Source of the DNA: Thermanaerovibrio velox DSM 12556
GTDB lineage: Bacteria > Synergistota > Synergistia > Synergistales > Synergistaceae
Assembly: GCF_000237825.1 (NCBI RefSeq)
Contig: NZ_CM001377.1
Location: 1,178,001 to 1,242,000 of the forward strand
Length of the DNA stretch: 64,000 nucleotides
Reading direction: 5' to 3'
Shown: positions 43,818 through 52,423 of the stretch, in pieces
Position numbering within the stretch: the first letter of the stretch is position 1
Layout: every line of letters begins with the position of its first letter
Notes under the pieces: model-generated
The model's database searches: none
The model's input: the letters and a program-made list of their open reading frames with translations, nothing else
Told to the model about the DNA's origin: nothing
Translations under genes and position numbers: made by a program

Positions 43818-44009
43818 CCTGCAATCGTATCCAGCTTCCTCGATGGCCTCAAGCGCAGTCTCAAGGCTGCCCCGGTCATCGGACTGAAGGATCACTTTCT
43901 TCGACGAGAGATCAACGGTGAAATCCTCAACTCCCGCTTCCCTGAGGGCCTTTGATATGCGGTCCACGCAGTGGCCGCAGGACATATCCTCAACCTTTAT
44001 GCTCATCAT
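43806..44009 (-). CDS. copZ: Copper chaperone CopZ-like (HMA domain)
   Basis: A 67-residue single HMA domain with MSCGHCVDRISKALREAGV (the CxxC metal site at about 11-14) and the GYDC end. It ferries Cu(I) to the neighbouring P-type ATPase. The ATG follows GGGGAGGTG. It lies 78 nt downstream of copA. Confidence 0.9.
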   Translation of the reverse strand: MMSIKVEDMSCGHCVDRISKALREAGVEDFTVDLSSKKVILQSDDRGSLETALEAIEEAGYDCREGE

Positions 44010-44087
44010 GTCTCAACACCTCCCCGATTTTAACCATACACATTCGCCATCAAGATGTCCTAGAACCCACAAAAACGAGCCGGCTTT

Positions 44088-46259
44088 TCATTCCCTGGAC
44101 CTTATCCTAAGCGAGTTGATTATAACGGTGATGGAGCTGCAAAGCATGGCAAGTTCCGCCAACATTGGATGCATTACGCCCAACATGGCAAGGGGGATGA
44201 AAACCAGGTTGTACCCGAACGCCCCCGCCAGGTTTTGGGCTATCACCCTCGAAAGACCCCTTGAGATGTCAAAGGCCCTTACCACTCCGGAAAGGCCGGG
44301 CCTCACCAAGACCAAGTCAGCGCTGTCTATGGCCAAATCCAACCCACTTCCCATGGCGATACCCACGTTAGCCCCCTTAAGGGATGCCGCATCATTTATG
44401 CCATCCCCAACCATGGCCACCTTGAGCCCTTTGCTCTGCAGGGAATGTACGAGCGCCAACTTGTCCTCCGGCTTCATCCTGCCTCGCCAGCTGCCGATGC
44501 CCGTCTCCTTCGCAACCCGCATGGCCACCTCTTCGGAGTCACCGGTGGCCATGATCACCTCAACACCCCTTTCCTTAAGGGCCCTGAGGGCCTCCAAACT
44601 GTCCTCCCTCAGGGGATCCCTAAGGCCCAGGGCCCCCAAAACCTCCCCGCCCTTCCGCACTTCCACCACGGTCAATCCATCCTGAGCCCAGCTGGTCCAT
44701 TTTGAATCTGAAGGCCTACCTACAAACCAGTCCTCCCCCGCTATGACCCCGAATATCCCTTCGCCAGGAACCTCCCTTAGATCATCCACCTCAACCCTCT
44801 CAACCGCGAAGCTGGAAGATATATGAGCCACCACGGCCTTGGCTATAGGATGCGAAGACGATGATTCAATGGACAACAGGGAACCCAGCGCCCAATCGGG
44901 CAGATGACATCTAACCACCGCAGGACGTCCCATAGTCAAGGTTCCGGTCTTGTCCAAAACCACCGCCCCTACCGACTTCAACTCTTGGAAAGCCTCCCCG
45001 TCCCTTATCAGAACCCCGCATGAGGACGCCTCCCCCGCCGCCACCGCAAGGGCCATGGGGGTTGCAAGCCCTAACGCACATGGGCATGCAATCACAAGGG
45101 TGGCCATGGAGGCGTATAACCAGGGCCAAGCGGTGCGGGTGATATTAAGCCCTAATGAGGAGAGTACAAACCCCCGAATGAATTCCATCGGGCCTTCCAT
45201 GGCAAGCCAAAGGACCCCTGACAACACCGCAAGGGAGATGACCACCGGGACAAAGTACATGGTGATGCGATCCGCAAGAGCCTGTATGGGCGTCCTTGCC
45301 CCCTGGGACTCCCGGACCATCTGGAGCATCCGGGATACGAATGACTCATCCCCCACCTTGTCCGCCCGTATTATCAGAGGACCGGTGAGGTTCAAGGAAC
45401 CGCTAACCACCGGGTCCCCTGCCCCTCTTGTCGGCAGATCGGACTCCCCGGTTATGAAGGATTCATCCACGCTGGAAACGCCATCTATGATGAGCCCGTC
45501 CACTGGTATCCGCTCCCCGGGTAGAACCCTTACCACCTGACCCACCTTAAGAAACTCCTCCGGGACTAGCTCCTCCCGGCCTTCCTCAAGCACCCTGGCC
45601 ATCCGGGGTTTCATGTCCATGAGGCTCCTCACCTTCTTAAGGGCCCTGTCCCTAAGCCTGGACTCGATGAACCTCCCGGTCAGGTGAAGCACCACCATCA
45701 TGGTCCCCACGGCCGCAAAGGACGGCACCTCCGGGGAGACCACGTTAAGAAAACCGGTAAAGGAACCCGCCGCAGCACCAATGCCTATCAGGACATCCAT
45801 GTTGGCATGCCGGTGTGACAAAGCTATCCATGCGCTGCGGAAGATGCTCCTTCCTCCGGCGAATACGGCTAAAAAGGCAAGGACCGCCTCCACAAGGGGA
45901 CCAAGGGGAGCATGGCGATGCAGAAACATGTGGTAAGCCATGTTGAACCATACCGGTGTGGAAAGGACAGCCGCAATAGCCAGATTCATCACCGATGCCC
46001 TGTATCGCTGGTTCTCTCTAGAATCCGGGGCCTCAGAGAACGGAACCATCGGGTATCCCGCCCTCTCCGCGGCGGCTAACAACGCCTCTTCCGACACCTC
46101 CTTGCCACATATCACCAAGGCAGTCTCGGTTGCAAGGTCCACGGACACAAAACTTACCCCCTGTACCTTCGAAAGCCCCTTCTGCAACATCCTGGCGCAG
46201 GTGGCGCAGGTCATCCCGGATACCCGGTACGTCCTCTTTGTTAATTCTAAGTCAGACAA
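44088..46259 (-). CDS. copA: Copper-translocating P-type ATPase
   Basis: About 723 residues. An N-terminal HMA domain (GMTCATCARMLQKGLSKV) precedes eight membrane helices and the IB-type hallmarks: TGES in ESFITGESDLPTR, CPC in VIACPCALGLATPMALAVA, the phosphorylation site LDKTGTLTMGRPAV, the HP motif SSSHPIAKAVV, and GDGINDAASL. The final helices carry YN and MxxSS. It exports Cu(I) from the cytoplasm. The TTG at 46259 is favoured because GTGGGGG lies 7 nt upstream; a TTG ten codons earlier is possible. It is followed by copZ. Confidence 0.93.
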   Translation of the reverse strand: MSDLELTKRTYRVSGMTCATCARMLQKGLSKVQGVSFVSVDLATETALVICGKEVSEEALLAAAERAGYPMVPFSEAPDSRENQRYRASVMNLAIAAVLSTPVWFNMAYHMFLHRHAPLGPLVEAVLAFLAVFAGGRSIFRSAWIALSHRHANMDVLIGIGAAAGSFTGFLNVVSPEVPSFAAVGTMMVVLHLTGRFIESRLRDRALKKVRSLMDMKPRMARVLEEGREELVPEEFLKVGQVVRVLPGERIPVDGLIIDGVSSVDESFITGESDLPTRGAGDPVVSGSLNLTGPLIIRADKVGDESFVSRMLQMVRESQGARTPIQALADRITMYFVPVVISLAVLSGVLWLAMEGPMEFIRGFVLSSLGLNITRTAWPWLYASMATLVIACPCALGLATPMALAVAAGEASSCGVLIRDGEAFQELKSVGAVVLDKTGTLTMGRPAVVRCHLPDWALGSLLSIESSSSHPIAKAVVAHISSSFAVERVEVDDLREVPGEGIFGVIAGEDWFVGRPSDSKWTSWAQDGLTVVEVRKGGEVLGALGLRDPLREDSLEALRALKERGVEVIMATGDSEEVAMRVAKETGIGSWRGRMKPEDKLALVHSLQSKGLKVAMVGDGINDAASLKGANVGIAMGSGLDLAIDSADLVLVRPGLSGVVRAFDISRGLSRVIAQNLAGAFGYNLVFIPLAMLGVMHPMLAELAMLCSSITVIINSLRIRSRE

Positions 46260-46314
46260 TTTTAAACCCCCACTTATGCAACTAGACAAATCTTAATCCC
46301 AATACCTCCAAGAA

Positions 46315-46758
46315 TTAACGCCACAGGTCTAGGCGCACCGCCCCCAACGGGGTAATCACCAGGTTACCCACAAGACGCCCGCCCTTCAAAGAGCTGTAGA
46401 TCCCAAGGGATACACCGGGGGAGAAGGTATGCCAATTGGGATAATAGGTTATGAGATCCGCGTAACCAGAACCTATGAAGAACGCCCTTCCTCCGGCATC
46501 AAAGGTCTCCCACCGGTTTGTCTTGAACCAAACGACCCTGAGAGTCTGGCTCCTTGAGGACAGCGTAACCTTGAGGGAAAAGGGCTCCCTGCCCTCCTTA
46601 GCCCTAATCAGAACGCCCCTAAACCAATCGCAGGCCTCTAACGCGGCCTCTTTACATCGGGCATCCTCCGGATCTGCGGTGAAACCACCATACATCCTAA
46701 GGACGAAAACCCCCAGGAAAAACGAGGCCAACAGGAGCGATATAAGGAGTTCCACCAA
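46315..46758 (-). CDS. Type IV prepilin-like protein (start unclear)
   Basis: 147 residues from a TTG at 46758. The N-terminus VELLISLLLASFFLGVFVL is the pilin helix, and the codons just upstream, in frame, read GGFSL, so the true prepilin leader G|FSLVELL extends to about 46800. No ATG, GTG or TTG exists in that upstream frame before a stop, so either translation begins at a rare codon, at the internal TTG, or an indel hides the start. The C-terminal domain is a small beta-rich globule (RAFFIGSGYADLITYYPNW). It may be a minor pilin or pseudopilin; no pilin assembly genes are nearby. Confidence 0.6.
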   Translation of the reverse strand: MVELLISLLLASFFLGVFVLRMYGGFTADPEDARCKEAALEACDWFRGVLIRAKEGREPFSLKVTLSSRSQTLRVVWFKTNRWETFDAGGRAFFIGSGYADLITYYPNWHTFSPGVSLGIYSSLKGGRLVGNLVITPLGAVRLDLWR

Positions 46759-46820
46759 GCTGAACCCGCCGCGGCGCCAAAAGATCCGCTTGCCCTTGTT
46801 AACACAAGACGGGGAAGACC

Positions 46821-47240
46821 CTACCCCCCTGACACGTTTATCCTCTCCTTAAGCCAGAGATAAAAAGGGTTGTCTCCAGTCATCAAACGTCCGGCCCTGT
46901 CGCATATGCCGTGCTTTGTGGTCCCCTCCGCAAGTAACACTTGGTCTAGCAAAACGCGGTATGAAAAGGTCACGCTGTGAGGGGACAGGTCCTTCAGACG
47001 GCACTCCACGGTTATTACATCATCGTAGCGGGCGGGTCTTTTATACCTGCAGCGGGCCTCCACCGCAGGAAGGAGTATCCCCCTCCCCTCCCACTCCCTG
47101 TACGAGATCCCTAAGGCCTCACAAAAGGCCCCCCTTGCAACCTCGAACCACACCAGATAATTGGCGTGATACGCTATCCCCATCTGGTCGGTCTCGCTGT
47201 AGCGGACCCGGACCTGCACAGCCTGAAACGGCAGGGACAT
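46821..47240 (-). CDS. Acyl-CoA thioesterase, YbgC/4HBT family
   Basis: About 139 residues from the ATG at 47238-47240 (MSLPFQAVQVRVRYSETDQMG), after GGAGGT. Hot-dog fold with the active Asp in SETDQMGIAYHANYLVWFEVARG, then REWEGRGILLPAVEARCRYKRPARYDD. It hydrolyses acyl-CoA thioesters. The ATG overlaps the upstream CoA-binding protein stop (TGATG). Confidence 0.92.
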   Translation of the reverse strand: MSLPFQAVQVRVRYSETDQMGIAYHANYLVWFEVARGAFCEALGISYREWEGRGILLPAVEARCRYKRPARYDDVITVECRLKDLSPHSVTFSYRVLLDQVLLAEGTTKHGICDRAGRLMTGDNPFYLWLKERINVSGG

Positions 47241-47653
47241 CAAAGGGTACCTCCGGATAAGGACCTGTGGACCGCCATAACGCACCCCTCAAACACCTCG
47301 AACCCCAGGGTTCTAAGCGCTTCCTCCCCCTCCGGGTTCTCCGCTCCGGGCTGGAAGAAGACCGCAGGCCTGCCCTTCGTTCGCCCCAACGATTCGATCA
47401 CTTCCCGCTGATTAGCGGGGGACAGGAACAAGGCCACCACATCCACGTCCTCCGGCAGCGCCGATACATCGCCGAGGCATACGTCCCCGTTTACCTTTTC
47501 ACCCTTTATGGATGGGTTCACTGGGTATACCTCAAACCCTTTGGACTTTAGATACTTATGCACCCGATTTGACATCCTGTCTTCCTTCGCGGAGGCACCA
47601 ACTATAGCCACCCTTCGGGCGGACGAGATCACCGATTCCATTTTTGAAGACAT
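47240..47653 (-). CDS. CoA-binding domain protein
   Basis: About 137 residues from the ATG at 47651-47653, after AGGAGG. Rossmann fold of the CoA_binding_2 family: RRVAIVGASAKEDRMSNRVHKYLKSKG, EVYPVNPSIKG, LFLSPANQREVIES and AVFFQPGAENPE. The family resembles the N-domain of succinyl-CoA synthetase; its physiological role is unknown. It is coupled to a thioesterase, so a role in CoA-ester balance is plausible. Confidence 0.9.
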   Translation of the reverse strand: MSSKMESVISSARRVAIVGASAKEDRMSNRVHKYLKSKGFEVYPVNPSIKGEKVNGDVCLGDVSALPEDVDVVALFLSPANQREVIESLGRTKGRPAVFFQPGAENPEGEEALRTLGFEVFEGCVMAVHRSLSGGTL

Positions 47654-47755
47654 TAAGCATAACCTCCTTAACGACATCATCCACCTATTCTCCGCCAAAC
47701 CCCATCACAAAACCGCCAAGACCCCTTTGAACTCAAGCTTATTGTTCTTGTTGTT

Positions 47756-48124
47756 TTATTTTCCACAGGCTCCACAGCTCTCGTCCAACAGCATAACCCT
47801 TACCCCCGAGGGTATCAAGCGGGATTTTAAGGTTAGGACGACCTCTCCTACGGATCGGGCGGGCAGATATGCCCCCTCGGGCCTGCCCCAGGCGCTTGAT
47901 AGCTGGTTACCCAATGAGTCAAGCAACACCACCGCCACTCGAGGGGACGGGACCCTCTGCCCCCCTAGGTTCTGCACGCGAACAACGGCCCTCCCGAGCC
48001 TTAAGACCGCGTCGTAGGACCACTCAAGGCTTCTTACGGTCAGCGAGACCTTCTGCCCCCTCGTCATACCCCAAGAAGGGGCGGAGAAACCAAGGAGAAG
48101 GAGGGAAACACATAGCACCGCCAT
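47756..48124 (-). CDS. Small secreted protein, uncharacterised
   Basis: 122 residues from the ATG at 48122-48124. A signal peptide (MAVLCVSLLLLGFSAPSWG) is followed by a beta-sandwich-like domain resembling FxLYD/CARDB-type assemblies (GRAVVRVQNLGGQRVPSPRVAV, SVGEVVLTLKS). The protein ends with DESCGACGK, two Cys in the final residues that could form a disulfide. The frame is open upstream through the tRNA gene, but that part is not protein-like. No clear ribosome binding site, so the start is less certain. Confidence 0.6.
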   Translation of the reverse strand: MAVLCVSLLLLGFSAPSWGMTRGQKVSLTVRSLEWSYDAVLRLGRAVVRVQNLGGQRVPSPRVAVVLLDSLGNQLSSAWGRPEGAYLPARSVGEVVLTLKSRLIPSGVRVMLLDESCGACGK

Positions 48125-48170
48125 CGGCGTTCTAAGGCTGCATACGCCGATGCGAACAAGCCCTTTTTGT

Positions 48171-48178
48171 GATAAAAT
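48171..48178 (+). promoter_or_regulatory. Probable -10 region of tRNA-Ser
   Basis: GATAAAAT lies about 14 nt before the tRNA, with an upstream TG (TGTGATAAAAT). The -35 is poor. Confidence 0.35.
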
Positions 48179-48191
48179 CGTCTCCGCATGC

Positions 48192-48278
48192 GGAGGGCTG
48201 GCCGAGCGGTCTAAGGCGGCTGACTTGAAATCAGTTGTGGCACTGCCACCGCGGGTTCGAATCCTGCGCCCTCCGCCA
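48192..48278 (+). tRNA. tRNA-Ser (anticodon UGA)
   Basis: An 87-nt class II tRNA: acceptor GGAGGGC pairs with GCCCTCC, discriminator G and encoded CCA (48276-48278). The D-arm holds GGCCGAGCGGTC, the anticodon stem-loop TGA-CTTGAAA-TCA shows TGA in the loop, a variable arm TTGTGGCACTGCCACC follows, then the T-loop GGTTCGAATCC. It reads UCA and other UCN serine codons. Flanking genes run on the opposite strand. Confidence 0.96.
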
Positions 48279-48297
48279 AACATGCTCAATCCTACTG

Positions 48298-48597
48298 TCA
48301 AGCCAACCACTGTCTGAACTGTCCCTTCCCGTAAGGATAGTCCTTGAACAGCATTTCTACCTCCTCGTAGCTTCTGCGAGCCACCAGATAGGTCATGGAG
48401 ACCGGGATATCTCCCTGCCAACCCTCCAAAACCCTATACTGATATACCACGTCCATGTCCTTGTTCCCCGGCACGGGCACCCTGTTAGGCCATGCGGGAG
48501 GCACGCTGGGTTCTCCAACCCTGCTAACGCCATAAAGGTACGATACCTCCCCGGGCACCCGGTAACCGGACCTCTCCACCACCCCGGATATCCTCAT
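48298..48597 (-). CDS. Uncharacterised protein
   Basis: 99 residues from the ATG at 48595-48597, with AAAGGGGG upstream. No signal peptide, no membrane helix and no family recognised. It has a conserved-looking C-terminal half (QGDIPVSMTYLVARRSYEEV, then LFKDYPYGKGQF). It sits just past tRNA-Ser on the other strand. The ribosome site and normal codon use support it as a real gene. Confidence 0.55.
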   Translation of the reverse strand: MRISGVVERSGYRVPGEVSYLYGVSRVGEPSVPPAWPNRVPVPGNKDMDVVYQYRVLEGWQGDIPVSMTYLVARRSYEEVEMLFKDYPYGKGQFRQWLA

Positions 48598-48718
48598 GAA
48601 GGCCGCCCCCTTTCTTCTGCATTTCTACATCGTTTCCTGCTCTACTCAATCCCATTCGTTAAAGTATCATAGCAAAAAGAAGGGCAATTAAGGAGTACCC
48701 TAAAGCCACCCCCATCCC

Positions 48719-48747
48719 TTGACTTTTTGTTTAACTAGCTGTAGTTT
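48719..48747 (+). promoter_or_regulatory. Possible promoter of the small-protein cluster
   Basis: TTGACT (48719-48724), a 17-nt spacer, then TAGTTT (48742-48747), about 40 nt before the first of three plus-strand small genes. The 188-nt gap 48598-48785 holds nothing else recognised. Confidence 0.4.
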
Positions 48748-48785
48748 TTGCCTGATACCATAACACCTAGGGGGGTGCAGGGGGG

Positions 48786-49181
48786 ATGAAGAGACATTTC
48801 TTGCCTTGGTTAACGATTTTGCTGATTCTGACCTCAACCGCCATGGCGTCCGCCAGGGAGTTAAACATCGCTGGACCTTGGATCCTAGAATATCCGCATG
48901 GGAAGGGAACGCTGATCCTCACAAGGATGGGGGACACATACGTAGGGGATCTCACAATACCGCGTCCCCAGTCGGGAGGTTCTTTCGTTTGGAAGGTTAG
49001 GATGCTGACTCACCCATCTCACGTTACGCCGGGGTTCACCGTAAGCTTTGACACCGGATCAAACGTTTTCCTTTTCTTAAACCTCAGCAGCGAGGTCAGC
49101 GGCGTAGGCTGGATAAACCCAGGAACGGAGAACGCGGAGCTGCAATCCCTCTTCGGAGTCAAGGTACCAGCTCACCGGTAG
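48786..49181 (+). CDS. Small secreted protein, uncharacterised
   Basis: 131 residues: a signal peptide (WLTILLILTSTAMASA) and a small beta-rich mature domain (LEYPHGKGTLILTRMGDTYVGDLT, VTPGFTVSFDTGSNVFLFLNL). A glycine-rich purine run (GGGGGG) precedes the ATG. No family recognised. First of three small co-directional genes. Confidence 0.65.
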   Translation: MKRHFLPWLTILLILTSTAMASARELNIAGPWILEYPHGKGTLILTRMGDTYVGDLTIPRPQSGGSFVWKVRMLTHPSHVTPGFTVSFDTGSNVFLFLNLSSEVSGVGWINPGTENAELQSLFGVKVPAHR

Positions 49182-49236
49182 CACGTAATGCACAAAGCTT
49201 CTCCGCCTCTCCAAAAATTAGCTAGGGGGTGACCAC

Positions 49237-49680
49237 ATGTCGGAACAGACCATACTCCAGGCCGCACAGGAAGCCGCCAAGGAGCTGAACGGTAAGTTCG
49301 AGAAGAAGGGGGACGTGTTCTGTCTTAATGCCCTGATAGCGGAGAGAAAGGCTTTTCTATCGAAACAGAGCCTATGGTACACCGCCCGTTTTAAGGTAGA
49401 TGAGGCCTCCCGGCAGGTCACCTTCACCGAGATGCTGGAGGAGCGCAAGTCCGGCCTTGGGTCAGGGGATCTTGAGGACTCCCCATCGGGCTTCAGCTTC
49501 AAGAAGACCGTTACAAAATCTGGGACCGAGGGGCTGGAGGGAATAATTGATGAACAGTCCGTGCTTTTTGGCAAGAAGTATTCCTACTCCCTGGATCTCA
49601 AGAAGGTGCGGGAGGGGATAAAAAGGGCGGCGGAGGTGGAGGGATACTCGTTTAAGTACAGCATATGGGGCAAGCTCTAG
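49237..49680 (+). CDS. Uncharacterised cytoplasmic protein
   Basis: 147 residues, no signal peptide or helix. The N-terminus is helical (ILQAAQEAAKELNGKF), followed by a strand-rich part (SLWYTARFKVDEASRQVTFTEM) and a helical end (VREGIKRAAEVEGYSFKYS). The ATG follows AGGGGGTGA. No family recognised. It lies between two genes for secreted proteins. Confidence 0.65.
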   Translation: MSEQTILQAAQEAAKELNGKFEKKGDVFCLNALIAERKAFLSKQSLWYTARFKVDEASRQVTFTEMLEERKSGLGSGDLEDSPSGFSFKKTVTKSGTEGLEGIIDEQSVLFGKKYSYSLDLKKVREGIKRAAEVEGYSFKYSIWGKL

Positions 49681-49711
49681 CTAGAATCCTTGCCCGTAGG
49701 GGGGATGGGAC

Positions 49712-50095
49712 ATGAGGAAGAACTTGATTTCATGGATGGTCACAGGAGCCCTTCTGCTTTTACTCGCTTCATCCGCCAATGCGGTATCGGGGCCATACTC
49801 GGTTTACGCATCGGTCACCACCGGGAGCGGGTCTATCCAAGCGGTTCTTGTACCCGGGGAGTTCACGGTACCAGAGGGTAAAAATGCGGTCATAGTGAGC
49901 TTTAAGCACGACGACCCCAACACGGGCTACCACTCCGAGAAACTGGGACAGAACATCTACTCCATCACCATGGGCAAGTACATGGTGGACGGGAGCGGCA
50001 ACCCCCTTTTCCGCCTGCCGCCGGGCAAATATCGGTTCTTCGTGGGAGGTTATCCCGGTGCCACGGGGGTTCTCACCTACAACCTAGAACCATAG
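49712..50095 (+). CDS. Small secreted protein, uncharacterised
   Basis: 127 residues: a signal peptide (WMVTGALLLLLASSANA) and a beta-sandwich-like domain (QAVLVPGEFTVPEGKNAVIVSF, PPGKYRFFVGGYPGATGVLTYNL) resembling C2/pre-peptidase-type binding modules; that is only a resemblance. GGGGGG precedes the ATG. It is the last of the three genes and is followed by a strong terminator. Confidence 0.65.
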   Translation: MRKNLISWMVTGALLLLLASSANAVSGPYSVYASVTTGSGSIQAVLVPGEFTVPEGKNAVIVSFKHDDPNTGYHSEKLGQNIYSITMGKYMVDGSGNPLFRLPPGKYRFFVGGYPGATGVLTYNLEP

Positions 50096-50097
50096 CA

Positions 50098-50134
50098 AGA
50101 AGAGGGGGACGGGCTTAAAGCCCGTCCCCCTCTT
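50098..50134. terminator. Bidirectional terminator
   Basis: A long GC stem (AAGAGGGGGACGGGCT pairing with its complement, 50099-50134) around a 3-5 nt loop, followed by TTCCCTCTCTTCTCC on the plus strand. It ends the small-protein cluster and the convergent hutU. Confidence 0.88.
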
Positions 50135-50195
50135 CCCTCTCTTCTCCCCAGGCTCTTCAGCCCAGACGGGCATTTATGGGGGCTATCAGCAAATG

Positions 50196-52226
50196 TCACT
50201 TGCCGGAGAATGCCCTGCTCACCAGCTCCTCCACAAGGCCATCTCTTGGGACGTAGGGCAAGGTTATGTGATCCCTGCCGTCGGACTTCAGGTTATACTC
50301 CATGGACACCTCAATGGCGTTCCTGTTCCTGGCCCACGCCCTCCTGGCCACGCCACCCATAACGTCCCAGGACAGCGCGGACTTTATTATCTCGTCCACC
50401 CGATGGGATCCATCCAACACTAGACCAAAGCCACCGTTTATGGACTTCCCTATGCCAACCCCTCCGCCGTTGTGAAGGGCTATCAAGCTCATGCCCCTCG
50501 CGGCATTGCCGGCGAAGCAGTGGGTGGCCATCTCCGCCATCATGTTGCTGCCGTCCTTTATGTTGGCGGTCTCCCGGAAGGGGCTGTCAGTGCCGGAAAC
50601 GTCATGGTGATCCCGGCCAAGCATTATGGGCCCCACCTCACCCTTGCGGACCATCTCGTTGAACCGCAAAGCTATCCTCACCCGGCCCTCTGCGTCCTGA
50701 TAGAGGATCCTGGCCTGGGTACCAACCACCAGCTTGTTCTTCTCCGCATCCCTTATCCAAACCCAGTTATCCCTGTCCTGGCCCCGACGGTTCGGGTCTA
50801 TGCACTCCATTGCGGCCTGGTCGGTCTTCCGGAGATCCTCCGGGCGCCCGGATAGGCACACCCAACGGAACGGACCGTAGCCATAGTCAAAGAGCATGGG
50901 GCCCATTATGTCCTCCACGTAGGATGGGAAGATGAACCCATCCTTGTCATCCACCCCGTTCTTAGAGACCTCCTTGACCCCCGCATCGAAGACCGCCTTG
51001 AGGAAGGAGTTGCCGTAATCAAAGAAGTAGGCTCCCCGCTGGGTGAGTATCTTTATGAGCTCAAAGTGCTTCCTGAGGCTCTGATCAACCAGCTCGCAGA
51101 AACGGGTTCTGTCCTCCTTTAGAAGCTTCGTCCTCTCCTCAAAGGTCAGCCCCTGGGGACAGTAACCGCCGTCGTACACCGCATGGCAGGAAGTCTGATC
51201 GGACAGCAGCTCAACCTTGACGTCGTTGTCTACGCAGTACTGGAGGAGATCCACGATGTTGCCGTGATATGCGATGGACAAGGGCTCCCGCTTGGACAAC
51301 GCCTCCTTGGCCCAGGCGAAGACCTCGTCCAGGTTGGAGGAACACTTGCTCACCCAGCCCTGATCCAACCGGGTCTTTATCCTGCTGTAGTCCACCTCCG
51401 CTATTATGCCCACCGCTCCAGCTATCTCCGCCGCCTTTGGCTGGGCCCCGCTCATGCCGCCAAGCCCCGAGGATATGAAGAGATGGCCCCTCAGGTCCTC
51501 ATCATCCCTTATACCCAGCTTGAGCCTCCCGGCGTTGAGGATGGTGTTGAAGGTGCCGTGCACTATCCCCTGGGGCCCTATGTACATCCACCCCCCTGCG
51601 GTCATTTGGCCGTAGTTGGCCACCCCCAGCTGGGTCGCCAGGTGCCAGTCTCTGGGGTTGTCATATATCCCCACCATCAGGCCGTTGGTGATTATCACCC
51701 TCGGGGCCTCCGGATGGGACTTAAAGAGACCAAGTGGATGCCCAGACTGAATGACCAGGGTCTGATCCTGGGTCATCACCTGCAGGTACTTCATTATAAG
51801 GCGGTACTGCATCCAGTTCTGGCAAACCTGGCCGGTCTCGCCGTAGGTCACAAGCTCGTAGGGATACAGGGCCACCTCAAAATCCAGGTTGTTATCTATC
51901 ATCACCTGGAACGCCTTGCCCTCTATGCAGCGCCCCTCGTACTGATCTATGGGCTTACCCCATATCCTCCCCTTAGGACGGAACCTGTAGCCATATATGC
52001 GTCCCCGGGTCATGAGCTCGTTTAGGAACTCCGGGGCCAGCTTCTCATGGTACTCCTCGGGGATGTAGCGGAGGGCGTTCTTCAAAGCCACCACCGTCTG
52101 AGCCTCCGTTAGGGTGAACCCCCTGTCCGGGGCCCTCCTTATACCGGGCTCAAAGGGGGGTATCTCGTCCGGGATCTCGTCCAACCTGACCGTCATGGCC
52201 TGCCTTATGTCCTGATTCGACAGCAT
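50196..52226 (-). CDS. hutU: Urocanate hydratase (long form)
   Basis: About 676 residues from the ATG at 52224-52226 (MLSNQDIRQAMTVRLDEIP), 8 nt after AGGAGG. Urocanase features: VIQSGHPLGLFKSHPEAPRV, GVANYGQMTAGGWMYIGPQGI, SSGLGGMSGAQPKAAEIAG (NAD-binding), SDQTSCHAVYDGGYCPQGL with the conserved Cys, and ISLIALHNGGGVGIG-type C-terminus. It converts urocanate to imidazolone propionate in histidine breakdown. It is longer than the 550-residue enterobacterial form. No hutH, hutI or hutG is present in the window. Confidence 0.94.
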   Translation of the reverse strand: MLSNQDIRQAMTVRLDEIPDEIPPFEPGIRRAPDRGFTLTEAQTVVALKNALRYIPEEYHEKLAPEFLNELMTRGRIYGYRFRPKGRIWGKPIDQYEGRCIEGKAFQVMIDNNLDFEVALYPYELVTYGETGQVCQNWMQYRLIMKYLQVMTQDQTLVIQSGHPLGLFKSHPEAPRVIITNGLMVGIYDNPRDWHLATQLGVANYGQMTAGGWMYIGPQGIVHGTFNTILNAGRLKLGIRDDEDLRGHLFISSGLGGMSGAQPKAAEIAGAVGIIAEVDYSRIKTRLDQGWVSKCSSNLDEVFAWAKEALSKREPLSIAYHGNIVDLLQYCVDNDVKVELLSDQTSCHAVYDGGYCPQGLTFEERTKLLKEDRTRFCELVDQSLRKHFELIKILTQRGAYFFDYGNSFLKAVFDAGVKEVSKNGVDDKDGFIFPSYVEDIMGPMLFDYGYGPFRWVCLSGRPEDLRKTDQAAMECIDPNRRGQDRDNWVWIRDAEKNKLVVGTQARILYQDAEGRVRIALRFNEMVRKGEVGPIMLGRDHHDVSGTDSPFRETANIKDGSNMMAEMATHCFAGNAARGMSLIALHNGGGVGIGKSINGGFGLVLDGSHRVDEIIKSALSWDVMGGVARRAWARNRNAIEVSMEYNLKSDGRDHITLPYVPRDGLVEELVSRAFSGK

Positions 52227-52267
52227 GCGGATCTCCTCCTTGCTGGAAGGTCTTGGATCTTTAGTAA

Positions 52268-52296
52268 ATTCTAAACCATCCCCCAAGCAACGTCAA
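52268..52296 (-). promoter_or_regulatory. Promoter of hutU
   Basis: The minus strand reads TTGACG (52291-52296), a 17-nt spacer, TAGAAT (52268-52273). Transcription would start near 52261, about 35 nt before hutU. Confidence 0.7.
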
Positions 52297-52423
52297 ATAT
52301 ACGTCTATAGATCATCAAAAAAATATTGCCCCATCCACCGCCACTTTTAGGTGCTTTTGTGGTATCCTCAACAATCGCGCCCCAAGGGGCACCATCAAAT
52401 ATGAAAAGAAGGTATGCCATAGC

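Noticed and set aside
48125-48421. Upstream extension of the 47756 gene through tRNA-Ser
   Set aside because: It would translate the antisense of the tRNA; the signal peptide begins at the ATG at 48124.
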